Part shown: positions 24,835 to 33,271 of the stretch, piece by piece | Layout: the number at the start of each line of letters is the position of its first letter | Numbering within the stretch: position 1 is the first letter of the stretch | NCBI GenBank assembly: GCA_027024205.1 | Contig: JALVST010000049.1 | Span: forward strand, 1 to 42,822 | Direction of reading: 5' to 3' | Source of the DNA: Flavobacteriales bacterium | GTDB taxonomy: Bacteria; Bacteroidota; Bacteroidia; Flavobacteriales; Flavobacteriaceae | Length of the DNA stretch: 42,822 nt | Notes under the pieces: generated by a model | The model's database searches: none | The model's input: the letters and a program-made list of their open reading frames with translations, nothing else | What the model was told of the DNA's origin: nothing | Program-made: the position numbers and the translations under genes

Positions 24835-27800
24835 TTACTTCTTAATACTTCTAAAAATTTTGAATTTCTCGTTTTTAAGCTGAACCCTAACAAATATCAA
24901 TGTATTCTTCTTGATATTTACCGGAACAAAAACAGCAGTTTTATTTATCTTTCCGTTAAACAATGTTTGTCCTAAATAATTGAAAATGTGAATATTGTCT
25001 ATATTCTCATGACTATTTGTGTTTATGAAAAAACCTTGTCCGTTATCTATCATAGAAATATTATTACTTTCAGCATCAATCGAACTTGCTCCGTTTACAA
25101 AAACCAGCTCAAATCTGTCTTCATCTCTATCGGTAATATTTGAAGTAAACGAATAAGGATTATCAGTCAAATTATGTATTATATTAGTTAAATTATCTTT
25201 CAAATACACATTTTGTCCGTTTGCAAAAACACCTTGTGCTTCGTCCAAATTAATTTGATGATTTACGGTATCGTCACTGATTTCTATACCCAACGGAACG
25301 ATTTTAGTGTCGTCAAAACTACTTAATGTTTGGATAGCGAACCTTCTTTCATCATTGTTAATAATGGAGTAAAAATCCGTTTCATTGACGTTATTAATCA
25401 ATTTTTGTCCATCTTGTCCGTCTGTAAATCCGTCATCACCGGTATCTTTAAAAGCAATGGCTATTTGACGGTATTCACCGGCTGTGTTTGTTAAACTCAG
25501 TTTGATTAAATCCAAATCGTTTTGCGTTCTTAAAAAAGTGTTATTCGGAGTTTCTACACGCATCTCATTGGTAAATTTAATGGTACCGTTATCTTTGACA
25601 TTTACAAAAAAACTTTGACAGGATGCCAGATATTCCGGGGCAGTTGTACCGGCACTACCGGCATTAACCGAAACAAAATGTTGACCGTCGTAGGTGGCCA
25701 TTGCATAATCATTAACGGTAAAATTATAAGCACCGGGTCCCGGATTATTTGAGGATATGGATGAATCGTGTGTCCAATAATAGAAAGTACCTTCCAGAAT
25801 TTGAGTTGTAGCATTGTTAATATCATATAATTTTTTTACGTCTATGGCACTCGGGTAGGGATTACCTATTAAATTAGAATTGGTATGTGCAGCATCTGCG
25901 CCCGTTAAACCGTCAGTGTGGTATTTGTCTTTAAATACCGGTACTTTTATTACACCGTTATTGGGTTTTCCTGAAAAAACCACACTTTGTATATGTGTCT
26001 GTGATAAGGCATTTGGGTCAAATGGAAATGGCGAGCCTTCGCCCATGGCTATATAGCCGGTACCGGGTATCATAGTATCGGTTGGCATCACAGCCTCCCA
26101 ATCGTCTCCGTTATCGTCAAAACCATCGGGATTACCGCTTGTTTGAGGAATACCGGTATCATACAAATCTAAAAAATTTTGCGTATTGTATTTGTAGATA
26201 TGATTTTGTGGATTATTGGCAAATGGGCCGTTTATGTTTTCATCGACAACCGGTGAAGCCCAGAATGTATAATCGTAGCTGACATAAGGACGGGTTGTTT
26301 TATGGATATAATAAGTTCCGGAGCCATTGATAACCCCATCATTATCAATCATAACAAGAGCCGCTTGATTATTTACTTCTAACGTACCGTTGTTGGTTAA
26401 ATCGGTTTTAATTTTTACAAAGTGAGTGGAGTCAACGGTTACAGTTACCCCTGATTTAATTTTTAAGGAACAAGCTATTAAATCATTGTTATTTACGACA
26501 TAAGATGTTTTAAAGACGGCAGGTTTGGTATCATCGGGTATGCCGTTTGTCCAGCCAGGAGTGCCGTTAATATTTTTCCATTCGGTCAGGTTTGTCATGT
26601 CACATTTGCTTGATCGTTCAACAGCGCCTATATCCGGGTATGAATCTCTTTGATTTTTGTAATAATCGTCACTCGGTACATAATTACCCGTTTCGCCTTG
26701 ATCAATAGCCGGTGAAGTGGAAAGTATTCTTAAATCAAAAGGGTACGTTTCATCATGGTAAGCAGCCGGGGCATCGGCAAAAAGCGGGTCTTGTTCAATA
26801 CCGTTTTGATTATTTACGTCATTGTCGTGAGCTAAGGGACCGTTAATGCCGTAAATCAAATTATTTTTAGCAACCAGATTGGTCGTATTATTGTCCGCAG
26901 ATAAGGCAAAACCGTTCCAATCCGTATCTACTACGGATATATTGTTTATCATCTTGATATCATCACCGTTTTGACAACTGATACCTATATTTTTTCCGGA
27001 TTGATTTCCGTTAGCATAAGTTACCGTATTGGTATAAGAATTCATAAAACAGGAGTTGTTAATAATATCTACATGATAATTGTCTTTCATATGTATCCCG
27101 CTATAGCCGTTCCAATAGCAAATATTGTTGGTTACCAATATTCTACTTTGTCCGTTATGCCAAGCATTGGTATTATTTTGTTGCAGAGAAATACCTTTTC
27201 CTTCATCAATACGCGGATTGATGATGGTTTTTTGTGGTGTCCACGAATAAATTTCATTATAATTGTGATGTATCAAATTTCTATTTATGGTAACACTGTT
27301 GGAAGTATTCCCAACAGGTTTGGTTTTGGAGATGACCAAAGCGTGTGTGCCGGCATAAGACCGTGCCGAACAACGGTAAATTTCATTATCCGATATTTCA
27401 ACAAGTTTACTTTTTGCGACTCTTAACCCGGCTCCGGGAGTATGATGAATGGTATTATTTATAATCTTAATGTTATTGCATAAAGACAAATACATACCAC
27501 GGGTATCGGTGTAAGAGGGCCTTATGACATTTTTAGAGCTAATATCAGGATAAATATCGGTATCTTCAACAATGTGGTCTCCGTCATTATCCTCTTCATT
27601 CCTGTGGTGAATATCATTTGCATTAGGATGTGTAACAGTACCGGTAAGAGTATTATCATCAATTATATAGATGAACTGCAAAGCCAGTGCCGTACTCAAC
27701 GGAATACGTTCGACTTCGCCTTCAATATTGAGCCCTTCAAAGCGTAAATAAGAACTGTTTCTTACCCGTATAATATTGGCCCCATCACCTAATATTTTGG

Positions 27801-28143
27801 TATTTTCATCATAAGCTTTAATAGTGATATATTGGTTGGCATTGCCATTTAAATTATTAACTTGCAAGGTATTTTCGGCATGCCATACGTGTGGATCTTC
27901 GGGATGGCCATTGTAAGCATAATTCGGATTATAACTTTGGTTGTGATAGGTCCCGATAATTGAAATCGTATCACCGGGTTGAACGGAATTTAAGGCTGTA
28001 TTAAAACTTTTATAAGCCGTGCTAACACTTGTACCGTTATTTGAATCCAACCCGTTTTGTTGGTCAACGTAGTAGGTTGTTTGGGCATTTATTGCTTGAA
28101 TAAAAAAAATGAAAATAACCGAAAAAAAAGTTTTTATAGACAT
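24835..28143 (-). CDS. Secreted parallel beta-helix protein with T9SS-like C-terminus
   Basis: 1102 residues. Signal peptide MSIKTFFSVIFIFFIQAINAQ, then a TYYVDQQNGLDSNNGTSVST start and a right-handed parallel beta-helix region (about 30-510) with many Asn-ladder turns (NNIKIINNTIHHTPGAGLRV, NRNLIHHNYNEIYSW, NHMKDNYHVDIINNSC-like units). A second region (about 520-870) has the NGIPDDTKPAVFKTSYV and LIGNPYPSAIDVKKLYD motifs common in secreted Flavobacteriia proteins. The end (about 1030-1102) has FNYLGQTLFNGKINKT and ends FKIFRSIKK, resembling a type A type IX secretion sorting domain. The beta-helix often binds or cleaves polysaccharides, but no lyase catalytic residues are obvious. It is monocistronic with its own -7 motif. 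Confidence 0.8.
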   Translation of the reverse strand: MSIKTFFSVIFIFFIQAINAQTTYYVDQQNGLDSNNGTSVSTAYKSFNTALNSVQPGDTISIIGTYHNQSYNPNYAYNGHPEDPHVWHAENTLQVNNLNGNANQYITIKAYDENTKILGDGANIIRVRNSSYLRFEGLNIEGEVERIPLSTALALQFIYIIDDNTLTGTVTHPNANDIHHRNEEDNDGDHIVEDTDIYPDISSKNVIRPSYTDTRGMYLSLCNNIKIINNTIHHTPGAGLRVAKSKLVEISDNEIYRCSARSYAGTHALVISKTKPVGNTSNSVTINRNLIHHNYNEIYSWTPQKTIINPRIDEGKGISLQQNNTNAWHNGQSRILVTNNICYWNGYSGIHMKDNYHVDIINNSCFMNSYTNTVTYANGNQSGKNIGISCQNGDDIKMINNISVVDTDWNGFALSADNNTTNLVAKNNLIYGINGPLAHDNDVNNQNGIEQDPLFADAPAAYHDETYPFDLRILSTSPAIDQGETGNYVPSDDYYKNQRDSYPDIGAVERSSKCDMTNLTEWKNINGTPGWTNGIPDDTKPAVFKTSYVVNNNDLIACSLKIKSGVTVTVDSTHFVKIKTDLTNNGTLEVNNQAALVMIDNDGVINGSGTYYIHKTTRPYVSYDYTFWASPVVDENINGPFANNPQNHIYKYNTQNFLDLYDTGIPQTSGNPDGFDDNGDDWEAVMPTDTMIPGTGYIAMGEGSPFPFDPNALSQTHIQSVVFSGKPNNGVIKVPVFKDKYHTDGLTGADAAHTNSNLIGNPYPSAIDVKKLYDINNATTQILEGTFYYWTHDSSISSNNPGPGAYNFTVNDYAMATYDGQHFVSVNAGSAGTTAPEYLASCQSFFVNVKDNGTIKFTNEMRVETPNNTFLRTQNDLDLIKLSLTNTAGEYRQIAIAFKDTGDDGFTDGQDGQKLINNVNETDFYSIINNDERRFAIQTLSSFDDTKIVPLGIEISDDTVNHQINLDEAQGVFANGQNVYLKDNLTNIIHNLTDNPYSFTSNITDRDEDRFELVFVNGASSIDAESNNISMIDNGQGFFINTNSHENIDNIHIFNYLGQTLFNGKINKTAVFVPVNIKKNTLIFVRVQLKNEKFKIFRSIKK

Positions 28144-28176
28144 AGTTACTTGTTATTTTTGTGTTGTTAGAGACTT

Positions 28177-28184
28177 CAAATATA
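28177..28184 (-). promoter_or_regulatory. Bacteroidota -7 element, TATATTTG
   Basis: TAnnTTTG on the minus strand, about 34 bp before the start at 28143. Confidence 0.55.
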
Positions 28185-28356
28185 AAAAGATATAATTTGA
28201 AATACCATTAATCTGTTGTAGTATAATTATAGCTGAGGCTTAAAAATCAGTTTATATGAAACAAACCCGGTAAAATTGTGTGAAATAATTATCTGATTAC
28301 AAAATCAATAAATGATGTTATAAATGTAAAAAAATTTTACAATAAATTAATTTTTT

Positions 28357-28767
28357 TTATTGTACCGGATCGTAATATTTGTGTGTTACGGGGTTAATTG
28401 GAAAATTTTTTCGAGCGGGATTACATCTGGTCAATCTGTCAAAAGCATCCATAATACCGTATATAACGCCGTTCTTTTTGATACTTTCAACAGCATATAC
28501 CGAACAAGAAGGTGTAAAAACACATGAATCAACATCCTGAGACGAAAAAACTTCTTTATAAATTAGAAATAATAGTGAAAAAACAAATTTAGCTTCGTTG
28601 TGTGATCCTTTTACTTGGTATGCCCAATTGTGATGATGCACTTGCGGTTCAAAAAAATTGTGAAATTTGGAAATACCGGTTTGTTCTGTATTTTGTCCCT
28701 GCGAATAAACGTTTAAACTCACTAATAACAGTAAAAAAATAAGGCAAATTCGTTTCATTTTAATCAT
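28357..28767 (-). CDS. Exported YidD-family protein
   Basis: 136 residues. Residues ~75-125 match the membrane-protein insertion efficiency factor YidD: CVFTPSCSVYAVESIKKNG, VIYGIMDAFDRLTRCNPARK. Both conserved Cys motifs (TPSCS and RCNPA) are present. Unlike standard YidD, about 70 residues precede this domain, beginning with a signal peptide (MIKMKRICLIFLLLLVSLNVYSQ; the second Met at 28758 is also a plausible start). That would put the YidD domain in the periplasm or secrete it. It is the last gene of the five-gene operon and overlaps the upstream gene by 8 nt. The YidD call is strong; the exported location is inferred from the signal peptide. Confidence 0.85.
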   Translation of the reverse strand: MIKMKRICLIFLLLLVSLNVYSQGQNTEQTGISKFHNFFEPQVHHHNWAYQVKGSHNEAKFVFSLLFLIYKEVFSSQDVDSCVFTPSCSVYAVESIKKNGVIYGIMDAFDRLTRCNPARKNFPINPVTHKYYDPVQ

Positions 28768-29674
28768 TTTGAGTGTTGGATTGACACTTTGTGGCCGAAA
28801 TATAGTAATGTTTCTTTTCTTTATCGTTTAATTCGGTTGACAGGGCGACTTGCCGCAGTAAATTATTTTTGACAATGTCCGCTTCGCTAAATAAACGGTT
28901 ATGGCACAAAGTTAAATAATATTCGGTTTTAAAAAAAATGTTTTCAGGGTAAGTTTCGCTTAGCCATTTGATATAATCAAGTGCCTTTTGCATATCATGT
29001 TCAAGTGTAGCGTATATTTTATACAATAAATAATGAGCTTCGGTACGGACGACTGTATCCGTGTCAAATGTTGCTTTTTTCAAAAAATTTAAACCGGTTT
29101 CTTTGTTTTTGTCAGAATAACCGTATAGTAAAATATTGGCTAAAACGGATTCTTCTTTGGCATAATTAGTGAAATAATGATAGATACCTTTTATAAAATT
29201 TTTTCTACCACTTTCCGGCATTTCTGATATGAGCATTTCTGATAAATTCAGTATTTTTATCAATAATAAAGACGATTTGATTTTGTTTTTTTCCAAATTA
29301 TTTACTCGCATTTTTAATATATAGGCGCTGAGTCGCGTTAATTTGTCTTCCAAATTTTCATTTTGCCGTTCAGCCTCAATAGAACGGTTGATATATTTCA
29401 AACAAAGTTTTTGATTGGCTTCATCATTTTCACCGTTTAGAATATACCACCATTGCAAATTGGCTTTTAAATAATAAAAATGGTTATCGGGAAGATGTGC
29501 TGCTTTTAAATTCGCAATATCTTTTTCATATTTTGTGAATTGAAAGCGGTATATTTCGGTTAATACTTCGGAAATTTTTTTGTTTAACAACAAAGAGTCT
29601 TGCTGACCCGAAACATTGTAAGTCAGCAAAAATAAAAAGAAGATTTTCAAATAAATTGTGATTTTCAACTTCAA
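28760..29674 (-). CDS. Exported helical-repeat protein
   Basis: 304 residues, signal peptide MKLKITIYLKIFFLFLLTYN..SG, then a fully helical protein with TPR-like pieces (KKATFDTDTVVRTEAHYLLY and EHDMQKALDYIKWLSETYPE). No C-terminal hairpin of the sort seen in the two genes upstream of it. It overlaps both neighbours by 4 nt and 8 nt, so translational coupling is likely. The function is unknown; its position suggests a scaffold in the same envelope module. Confidence 0.7.
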   Translation of the reverse strand: MKLKITIYLKIFFLFLLTYNVSGQQDSLLLNKKISEVLTEIYRFQFTKYEKDIANLKAAHLPDNHFYYLKANLQWWYILNGENDEANQKLCLKYINRSIEAERQNENLEDKLTRLSAYILKMRVNNLEKNKIKSSLLLIKILNLSEMLISEMPESGRKNFIKGIYHYFTNYAKEESVLANILLYGYSDKNKETGLNFLKKATFDTDTVVRTEAHYLLYKIYATLEHDMQKALDYIKWLSETYPENIFFKTEYYLTLCHNRLFSEADIVKNNLLRQVALSTELNDKEKKHYYISATKCQSNTQND

Positions 29675-30525
29675 TTTAATATATTTTTTTCAACTATTTT
29701 TACAATTTCATTATAAATTTTACTTCTGTTTTTTTGACGTTTTATATTTGCGAGAGATTCAGCTTTTCTATAACCGCCCGTGTAATATCTTTGAAACCAA
29801 GGCATAATGGCAACTGTCGCTGTTAAAAAATCTATATTGGCTGTAATAAACGTCATTAATGTTATCAAACCGGCACTTAACAATAATGATTTAACTCCTT
29901 CTTTTATATTGCCAACATAAAATTGACCCGAACCGGGTATAATCATACTAAGAATTTTAGCAGTCTTGGGATTGGGACGATACAATTTTTTATTTTTAAA
30001 TAGATTTTTTATGGCTTCTTTATCTTTATCATTGACACATTTTGTAAAATATTTTTCAGCTTCATCAAATTTTTCCAGTCCGAAATAGCATGTTCCCAGG
30101 TAAAAATTAATCTGTTGTTGTAATTTTTTTTCTTCCGTTTTTATGCTAAATAAATCCATTGTAGCATACAGAAAATCGCCTATCATCATTTCACAATATG
30201 CTTTGTTAAGCAAAAAATCTGCTTTTTTGCTGGGATTACTGGCATTTTTTATTGCTAGTTTATAAAAAGTAGTGGCTGTATAATAATCTTTTTCTATTAA
30301 TGACAGTTCAGCTATTTTTTCATACAATGGATACCGGTCTTTGTTGCCGGCAAAAAATAAGAGTCTTTTGTAGGTTTTTAAAGCGTTAGCATAATTTTTT
30401 AAGTTGTATTGCTCGTTGGCATACTGAAGTGTCTGTTCATAATTTTGAGCAAAACTATGTTGCCGGGAGAAAATACTAAAAAAAACGATGCTGAAAATAA
30501 GTATCCACTTTTGTTTTGGTCTCAT
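29671..30525 (-). CDS. TPR protein with C-terminal PGxGxxY membrane hairpin
   Basis: 284 residues. Signal peptide MRPKQKWILIFSIVFFSIFS..SFAQ, TPR-like repeats (YEQTLQYANEQYNLKNYANA; DYYTATTFYKLAIKNA; QQINFYLGTCYFGLEKFDEA), then NPKTAKILSMIIPGSGQFYV and a hydrophobic hairpin VKSLLLSAGLITLMTFI. The PGSGQFY motif resembles the PGxGQxYxxxxxxG core of DUF5683/TM2-like proteins, which place two helices in a membrane. The 4-nt overlap with the next gene (ATGA) and 50-nt overlap with the previous one point to strict coexpression. Its role is unknown. Confidence 0.7.
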   Translation of the reverse strand: MRPKQKWILIFSIVFFSIFSRQHSFAQNYEQTLQYANEQYNLKNYANALKTYKRLLFFAGNKDRYPLYEKIAELSLIEKDYYTATTFYKLAIKNASNPSKKADFLLNKAYCEMMIGDFLYATMDLFSIKTEEKKLQQQINFYLGTCYFGLEKFDEAEKYFTKCVNDKDKEAIKNLFKNKKLYRPNPKTAKILSMIIPGSGQFYVGNIKEGVKSLLLSAGLITLMTFITANIDFLTATVAIMPWFQRYYTGGYRKAESLANIKRQKNRSKIYNEIVKIVEKNILN

Positions 30526-31354
30526 AAAACTTAAAATTATTGAAACGTATGGCTGCCTTGGCCGAACCGAATATATTACCTATATAAAAACCTGCTGCTA
30601 TGCTACCGAAAACCCAACCGAAGACACTTTTCGAACCGTTTTTTTTAAATCCTCTATATGCTTGGAAGGTATTACCACCGACAAAAATAAAAGCGGTAAC
30701 GGCATCAACGTAATCACCTGTATAAACTTTTCCCAAACCGGGAATAACACTTGATAAAGCGGCGGCAAGAAACGGACTTTTAAGTTTTTGTTGCAAAGCA
30801 AAATTATTGATTTGAACAATTTCTTGAAGTCTACCCAATTTTTGCGGATGTGTTTCCAAGAATTTTTTTGCTTGTAAATATGATTTGTTAAGCATCAAAT
30901 TGCTCCATTGAAATAAAAGTTTATCGGAGTTTTTTATCTTTATACCACTGTTCAAATAATGTAAAATTTGAGGTAAGGAATCACTTTCTTGTAATAACAC
31001 TAAGTATTTTACACTGATACTTTCCGGCATAACCAGTAAATTACCCTTATATAGTTGGCGTATGCGTTCTGCGGCTTTGAGGGTGTTACCGGTTTTATAA
31101 TAAGCGGTAATCAACAAATTTTTGTATTCATCGTTATTTCCATCCAAAAACACCAGTCTTTCTAATTCTTCTGCTGCTAAATTGTATTGTCTGCCTGCCA
31201 GTAAATATCGGGCATATTTATCACTGTTTTGCAGATTGTATAAGTCTTCATCCTGGGCATGTAAACTTCCGGATGATATAAAATATAATAATATAAAATA
31301 AATATTAAGACTGAGGTATTTTGAAATCATATTTGTCTTCATTTTGATAATCAT
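30476..31354 (-). CDS. Exported helical protein with C-terminal PGxGxxY hairpin
   Basis: 292 residues (an alternative start at the Met of MISKYLSLNIYFILL gives about 8 fewer residues). Signal peptide ends SGSLHAQ. The N-terminal ~160 residues are helical (LAGRQYNLAAEELERLVFLD repeat-like). The C-terminal ~95 residues contain FLAAALSSVIPGLGKVYTGD and hydrophobic helices VTAFIFVGGNTFQAY and FGWVFGSIAAGFYIGNIFG. The IPGLGKVY motif matches the PGxGxxY pattern in the next gene. It overlaps the LolA-like gene upstream by 50 nt and the downstream gene by 50 nt. It is probably inner- or outer-membrane associated with a periplasmic domain. Confidence 0.7.
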   Translation of the reverse strand: MIIKMKTNMISKYLSLNIYFILLYFISSGSLHAQDEDLYNLQNSDKYARYLLAGRQYNLAAEELERLVFLDGNNDEYKNLLITAYYKTGNTLKAAERIRQLYKGNLLVMPESISVKYLVLLQESDSLPQILHYLNSGIKIKNSDKLLFQWSNLMLNKSYLQAKKFLETHPQKLGRLQEIVQINNFALQQKLKSPFLAAALSSVIPGLGKVYTGDYVDAVTAFIFVGGNTFQAYRGFKKNGSKSVFGWVFGSIAAGFYIGNIFGSAKAAIRFNNFKFYETKTKVDTYFQHRFF

Positions 31355-31988
31355 CTACTTTGATATTTTCATATGTAGTGATTTCGTAAAATTTTTCACC
31401 GTTGATTATTTTTTCTATGATAATTTCAGTAGGAAAAGCCATCCCGTTTATCATTTTGTATTTTCTAAAAAATTGACGGCTGATAATTATATTGTCTTTA
31501 TTAAAGAATATAACACCGGTTATATTGTCATTGTTTTTCATTATCATGACTTTACCCATAAAATTTTTATAGGCTGCCGGTGGTTCCCAAGTACTAATGA
31601 TATTTTCACCGTCTTTTTCGACATTAGTTAAAACAAATTGTGAATCTTTCAACCCGTAATCAGAAAGTTTACCGTTGAGGGCCATGCTGAAAATAGTAAA
31701 ATCGGATATGTCCAGTGACTTGGACTTTCTTATTAATTTTCCGTTTTTTATTTTGTAAAGTAAGGTGTCTTGTTGTACCCATGTCTCTTTTTGGGGAAAT
31801 CTTACGTCAAAAACGACCTTTTTGATGTTTTTATCATAATAAACAGTTCCTATGGTAAGATGTTGTGTGCCGTCAGGTGATTTGCCTTTAATCGTGTAAT
31901 CGGCACGCATTCTGAAATGTTCTTGTGCTGAAACTGGTGTTAAACATGTGGTAATAACAATTAATAATAAAAGTTTTTTAATATTCAT
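31305..31988 (-). CDS. LolA-like outer-membrane lipoprotein-sorting protein
   Basis: 227 residues. Signal peptide MNIKKLLLLIVITTCLTPVSAQ. The rest is a beta-rich, half-barrel type fold: MRADYTIKGKSPDGTQHLTI, KVVFDVRFPQKETWVQQDTL, NGKLSDYGLKDSQFVLTNVE, AFPTEIIIEKIINGEKFYEI, as in LolA/LolB-like lipid-binding proteins. The match is to the general LolA-like family, not clearly to the true LolA. First gene of the operon with YidD. It presumably carries a hydrophobic ligand across the periplasm. A 16-bp hairpin at 32034-32070 separates it from the triplicated family upstream. Confidence 0.7.
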   Translation of the reverse strand: MNIKKLLLLIVITTCLTPVSAQEHFRMRADYTIKGKSPDGTQHLTIGTVYYDKNIKKVVFDVRFPQKETWVQQDTLLYKIKNGKLIRKSKSLDISDFTIFSMALNGKLSDYGLKDSQFVLTNVEKDGENIISTWEPPAAYKNFMGKVMIMKNNDNITGVIFFNKDNIIISRQFFRKYKMINGMAFPTEIIIEKIINGEKFYEITTYENIKVDDYQNEDKYDFKIPQS

Positions 31989-32033
31989 TTTGTTTTATTT
32001 AAAAGTGTAAATATACAGAAAAAACCATATCAA

Positions 32034-32070
32034 AAAATAAAGGTTTTGGAAATCCCAAAACCTTTATTTT
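32034..32070. terminator. Bidirectional terminator
   Basis: AAAATAAAGGTTTTGG and its reverse complement, 16-bp stem with a 5-nt loop, A/T tracts on both sides. It follows the last of the three paralogous minus-strand genes and precedes the LolA-like operon. Confidence 0.85.
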
Positions 32071-32088
32071 ATTTTATTCATTTTATTC

Positions 32089-32526
32089 TTAGTAAGCTGC
32101 CGTTGCTGCGCCAAACAAAGCACCGTATATTACAAGTTCAAATATAATCCAACCAGCGGTAGCTGCCAAACAACCCCAAAGAGCTTTTTTAGCTTCCTCT
32201 TTGTCATTGTCTGTCAACAGATATGCAAGAACAACTCCGATAGGTCCCAATACACAACCCCATAAAAATGAAGGAATACCGAGTGCACCGTCCGGTAGCG
32301 GAACGGAAGGAACACTTGATAAGGCCATATTGTTAATCATGTCGGCATCGGTAACCATCAAGTCGTTATAAGTTAAATTTTCGGTTTTTACTTTGTTGGC
32401 CAATTGATCCAACTGTGCAAAATCCTGTTTAACTTGATCGTAGTTCAACTTAAACAAGTCACTACTTGAAGCGAAGCTAAAACTTGCAACAAAAAGCAAG
32501 GCTAAGGTTAGATAAATTTTTTTCAT
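32089..32526 (-). CDS. Small exported hairpin protein, paralogue 1
   Basis: 145 residues from the ATG at 32526 (MKKIYLTLALLFVASFSFA, clean signal peptide). Mature protein: SSSDLFKLNYDQVKQDFAQL, helical with many Asp/Lys, NLTYNDLMVTDADMINNMAL, then LPDGALGIPSFLWGCVLGP and a hydrophobic helix, a charged turn (DNDKEEAKKAL), and a second hydrophobic segment WGCLAATAGWIIFELVIYGAL. I do not recognise a named family. Two close paralogues follow upstream. It has the best promoter match of the three (32555-32584). A small-envelope or amphipathic/pore-like role is possible, but unproven. Confidence 0.65.
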   Translation of the reverse strand: MKKIYLTLALLFVASFSFASSSDLFKLNYDQVKQDFAQLDQLANKVKTENLTYNDLMVTDADMINNMALSSVPSVPLPDGALGIPSFLWGCVLGPIGVVLAYLLTDNDKEEAKKALWGCLAATAGWIIFELVIYGALFGAATAAY

Positions 32527-32554
32527 AGTTATAGGTTTTAAATTTAAAATCACA

Positions 32555-32584
32555 CAAATTTAATATTTTATTTTTATTATACAA
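32555..32584 (-). promoter_or_regulatory. Bacteroidota promoter: TTG, 19-nt spacer, TAAATTTG
   Basis: On the minus strand CAAGTG at 32582-32587 supplies TTG, 19 nt before TAAATTTG (32562-32555). The transcript would start about 20-30 bp before the ATG at 32526. Confidence 0.65.
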
Positions 32585-32629
32585 GTGAATTTGTTCTTTT
32601 TTCATTAAAAAATGATTTTTTTTTTTAAA

Positions 32630-33070
32630 TTATGGGGAAGGAAAATTAAAATTTAATTCAAAATTATTTAAAAATATTATTAGAGTTGTAACTATCACCG
32701 CAGTCTCAACTATGCATCCCAGTATTGCCTTTTTCTCTTCTTTTGAGTCATGGGTTGTTATATAGCTGATGATTACTCCAAGAGGTCCAAGAATACAACC
32801 CCATAAAAAAGAGGGGATACCGAGAGCGCCATCAGGTAACAATGGAATGGAAGGAGCACTTGAGATGGCCAAATTGTTAATTAAGCCAGTATCGGTCGCT
32901 GTCAGGTCTTCATAAGTTAAATTGCCGGCCTTTACTTTTTCTGCCAATTGATCCAATTGTTTAAAATCTTGTTTGACCTGATTGTAGTTTAATTTAAACA
33001 AGTCACTACTCGATGCTATTGTTAAATTAGCAACAACAAATAGTGCTATGATTATATAAGTTTTTTTCAT
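32630..33070 (-). CDS. Small exported hairpin protein, paralogue 2
   Basis: 146 residues from the ATG at 33070 (MKKTYIIIALFVVANLTIA). Same plan as paralogue 1: SSSDLFKLNYNQVKQDFKQL, NLTYEDLTATDTGLINN, then LLPDGALGIPSFLWGCILGP, charged loop (THDSKEEKKAI), and a second hydrophobic segment (ILGCIVETAVIVTTLIIFL). It lacks the Trp of the second segment in paralogue 1 (WGC replaced by LGC). C-terminus extended by NNFELNFNFPSP. Function unknown. Confidence 0.65.
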   Translation of the reverse strand: MKKTYIIIALFVVANLTIASSSDLFKLNYNQVKQDFKQLDQLAEKVKAGNLTYEDLTATDTGLINNLAISSAPSIPLLPDGALGIPSFLWGCILGPLGVIISYITTHDSKEEKKAILGCIVETAVIVTTLIIFLNNFELNFNFPSP

Positions 33071-33271
33071 TATAATAAATTTATAATCATACAAATTTTT
33101 TTTTTCATTTCAAAATTAAGAAATCTGTACTTTACACACTTTTTGGGATTCTATCTAAAATATCCCGCATTTGGTCATTCCGGTAACGTAATTCATCTAC
33201 ATTACCAAAATTAAAATTAATAAAAATTTATCTTACAAAAAATGACAAATCCGGTTTGTATCAAATTATTA

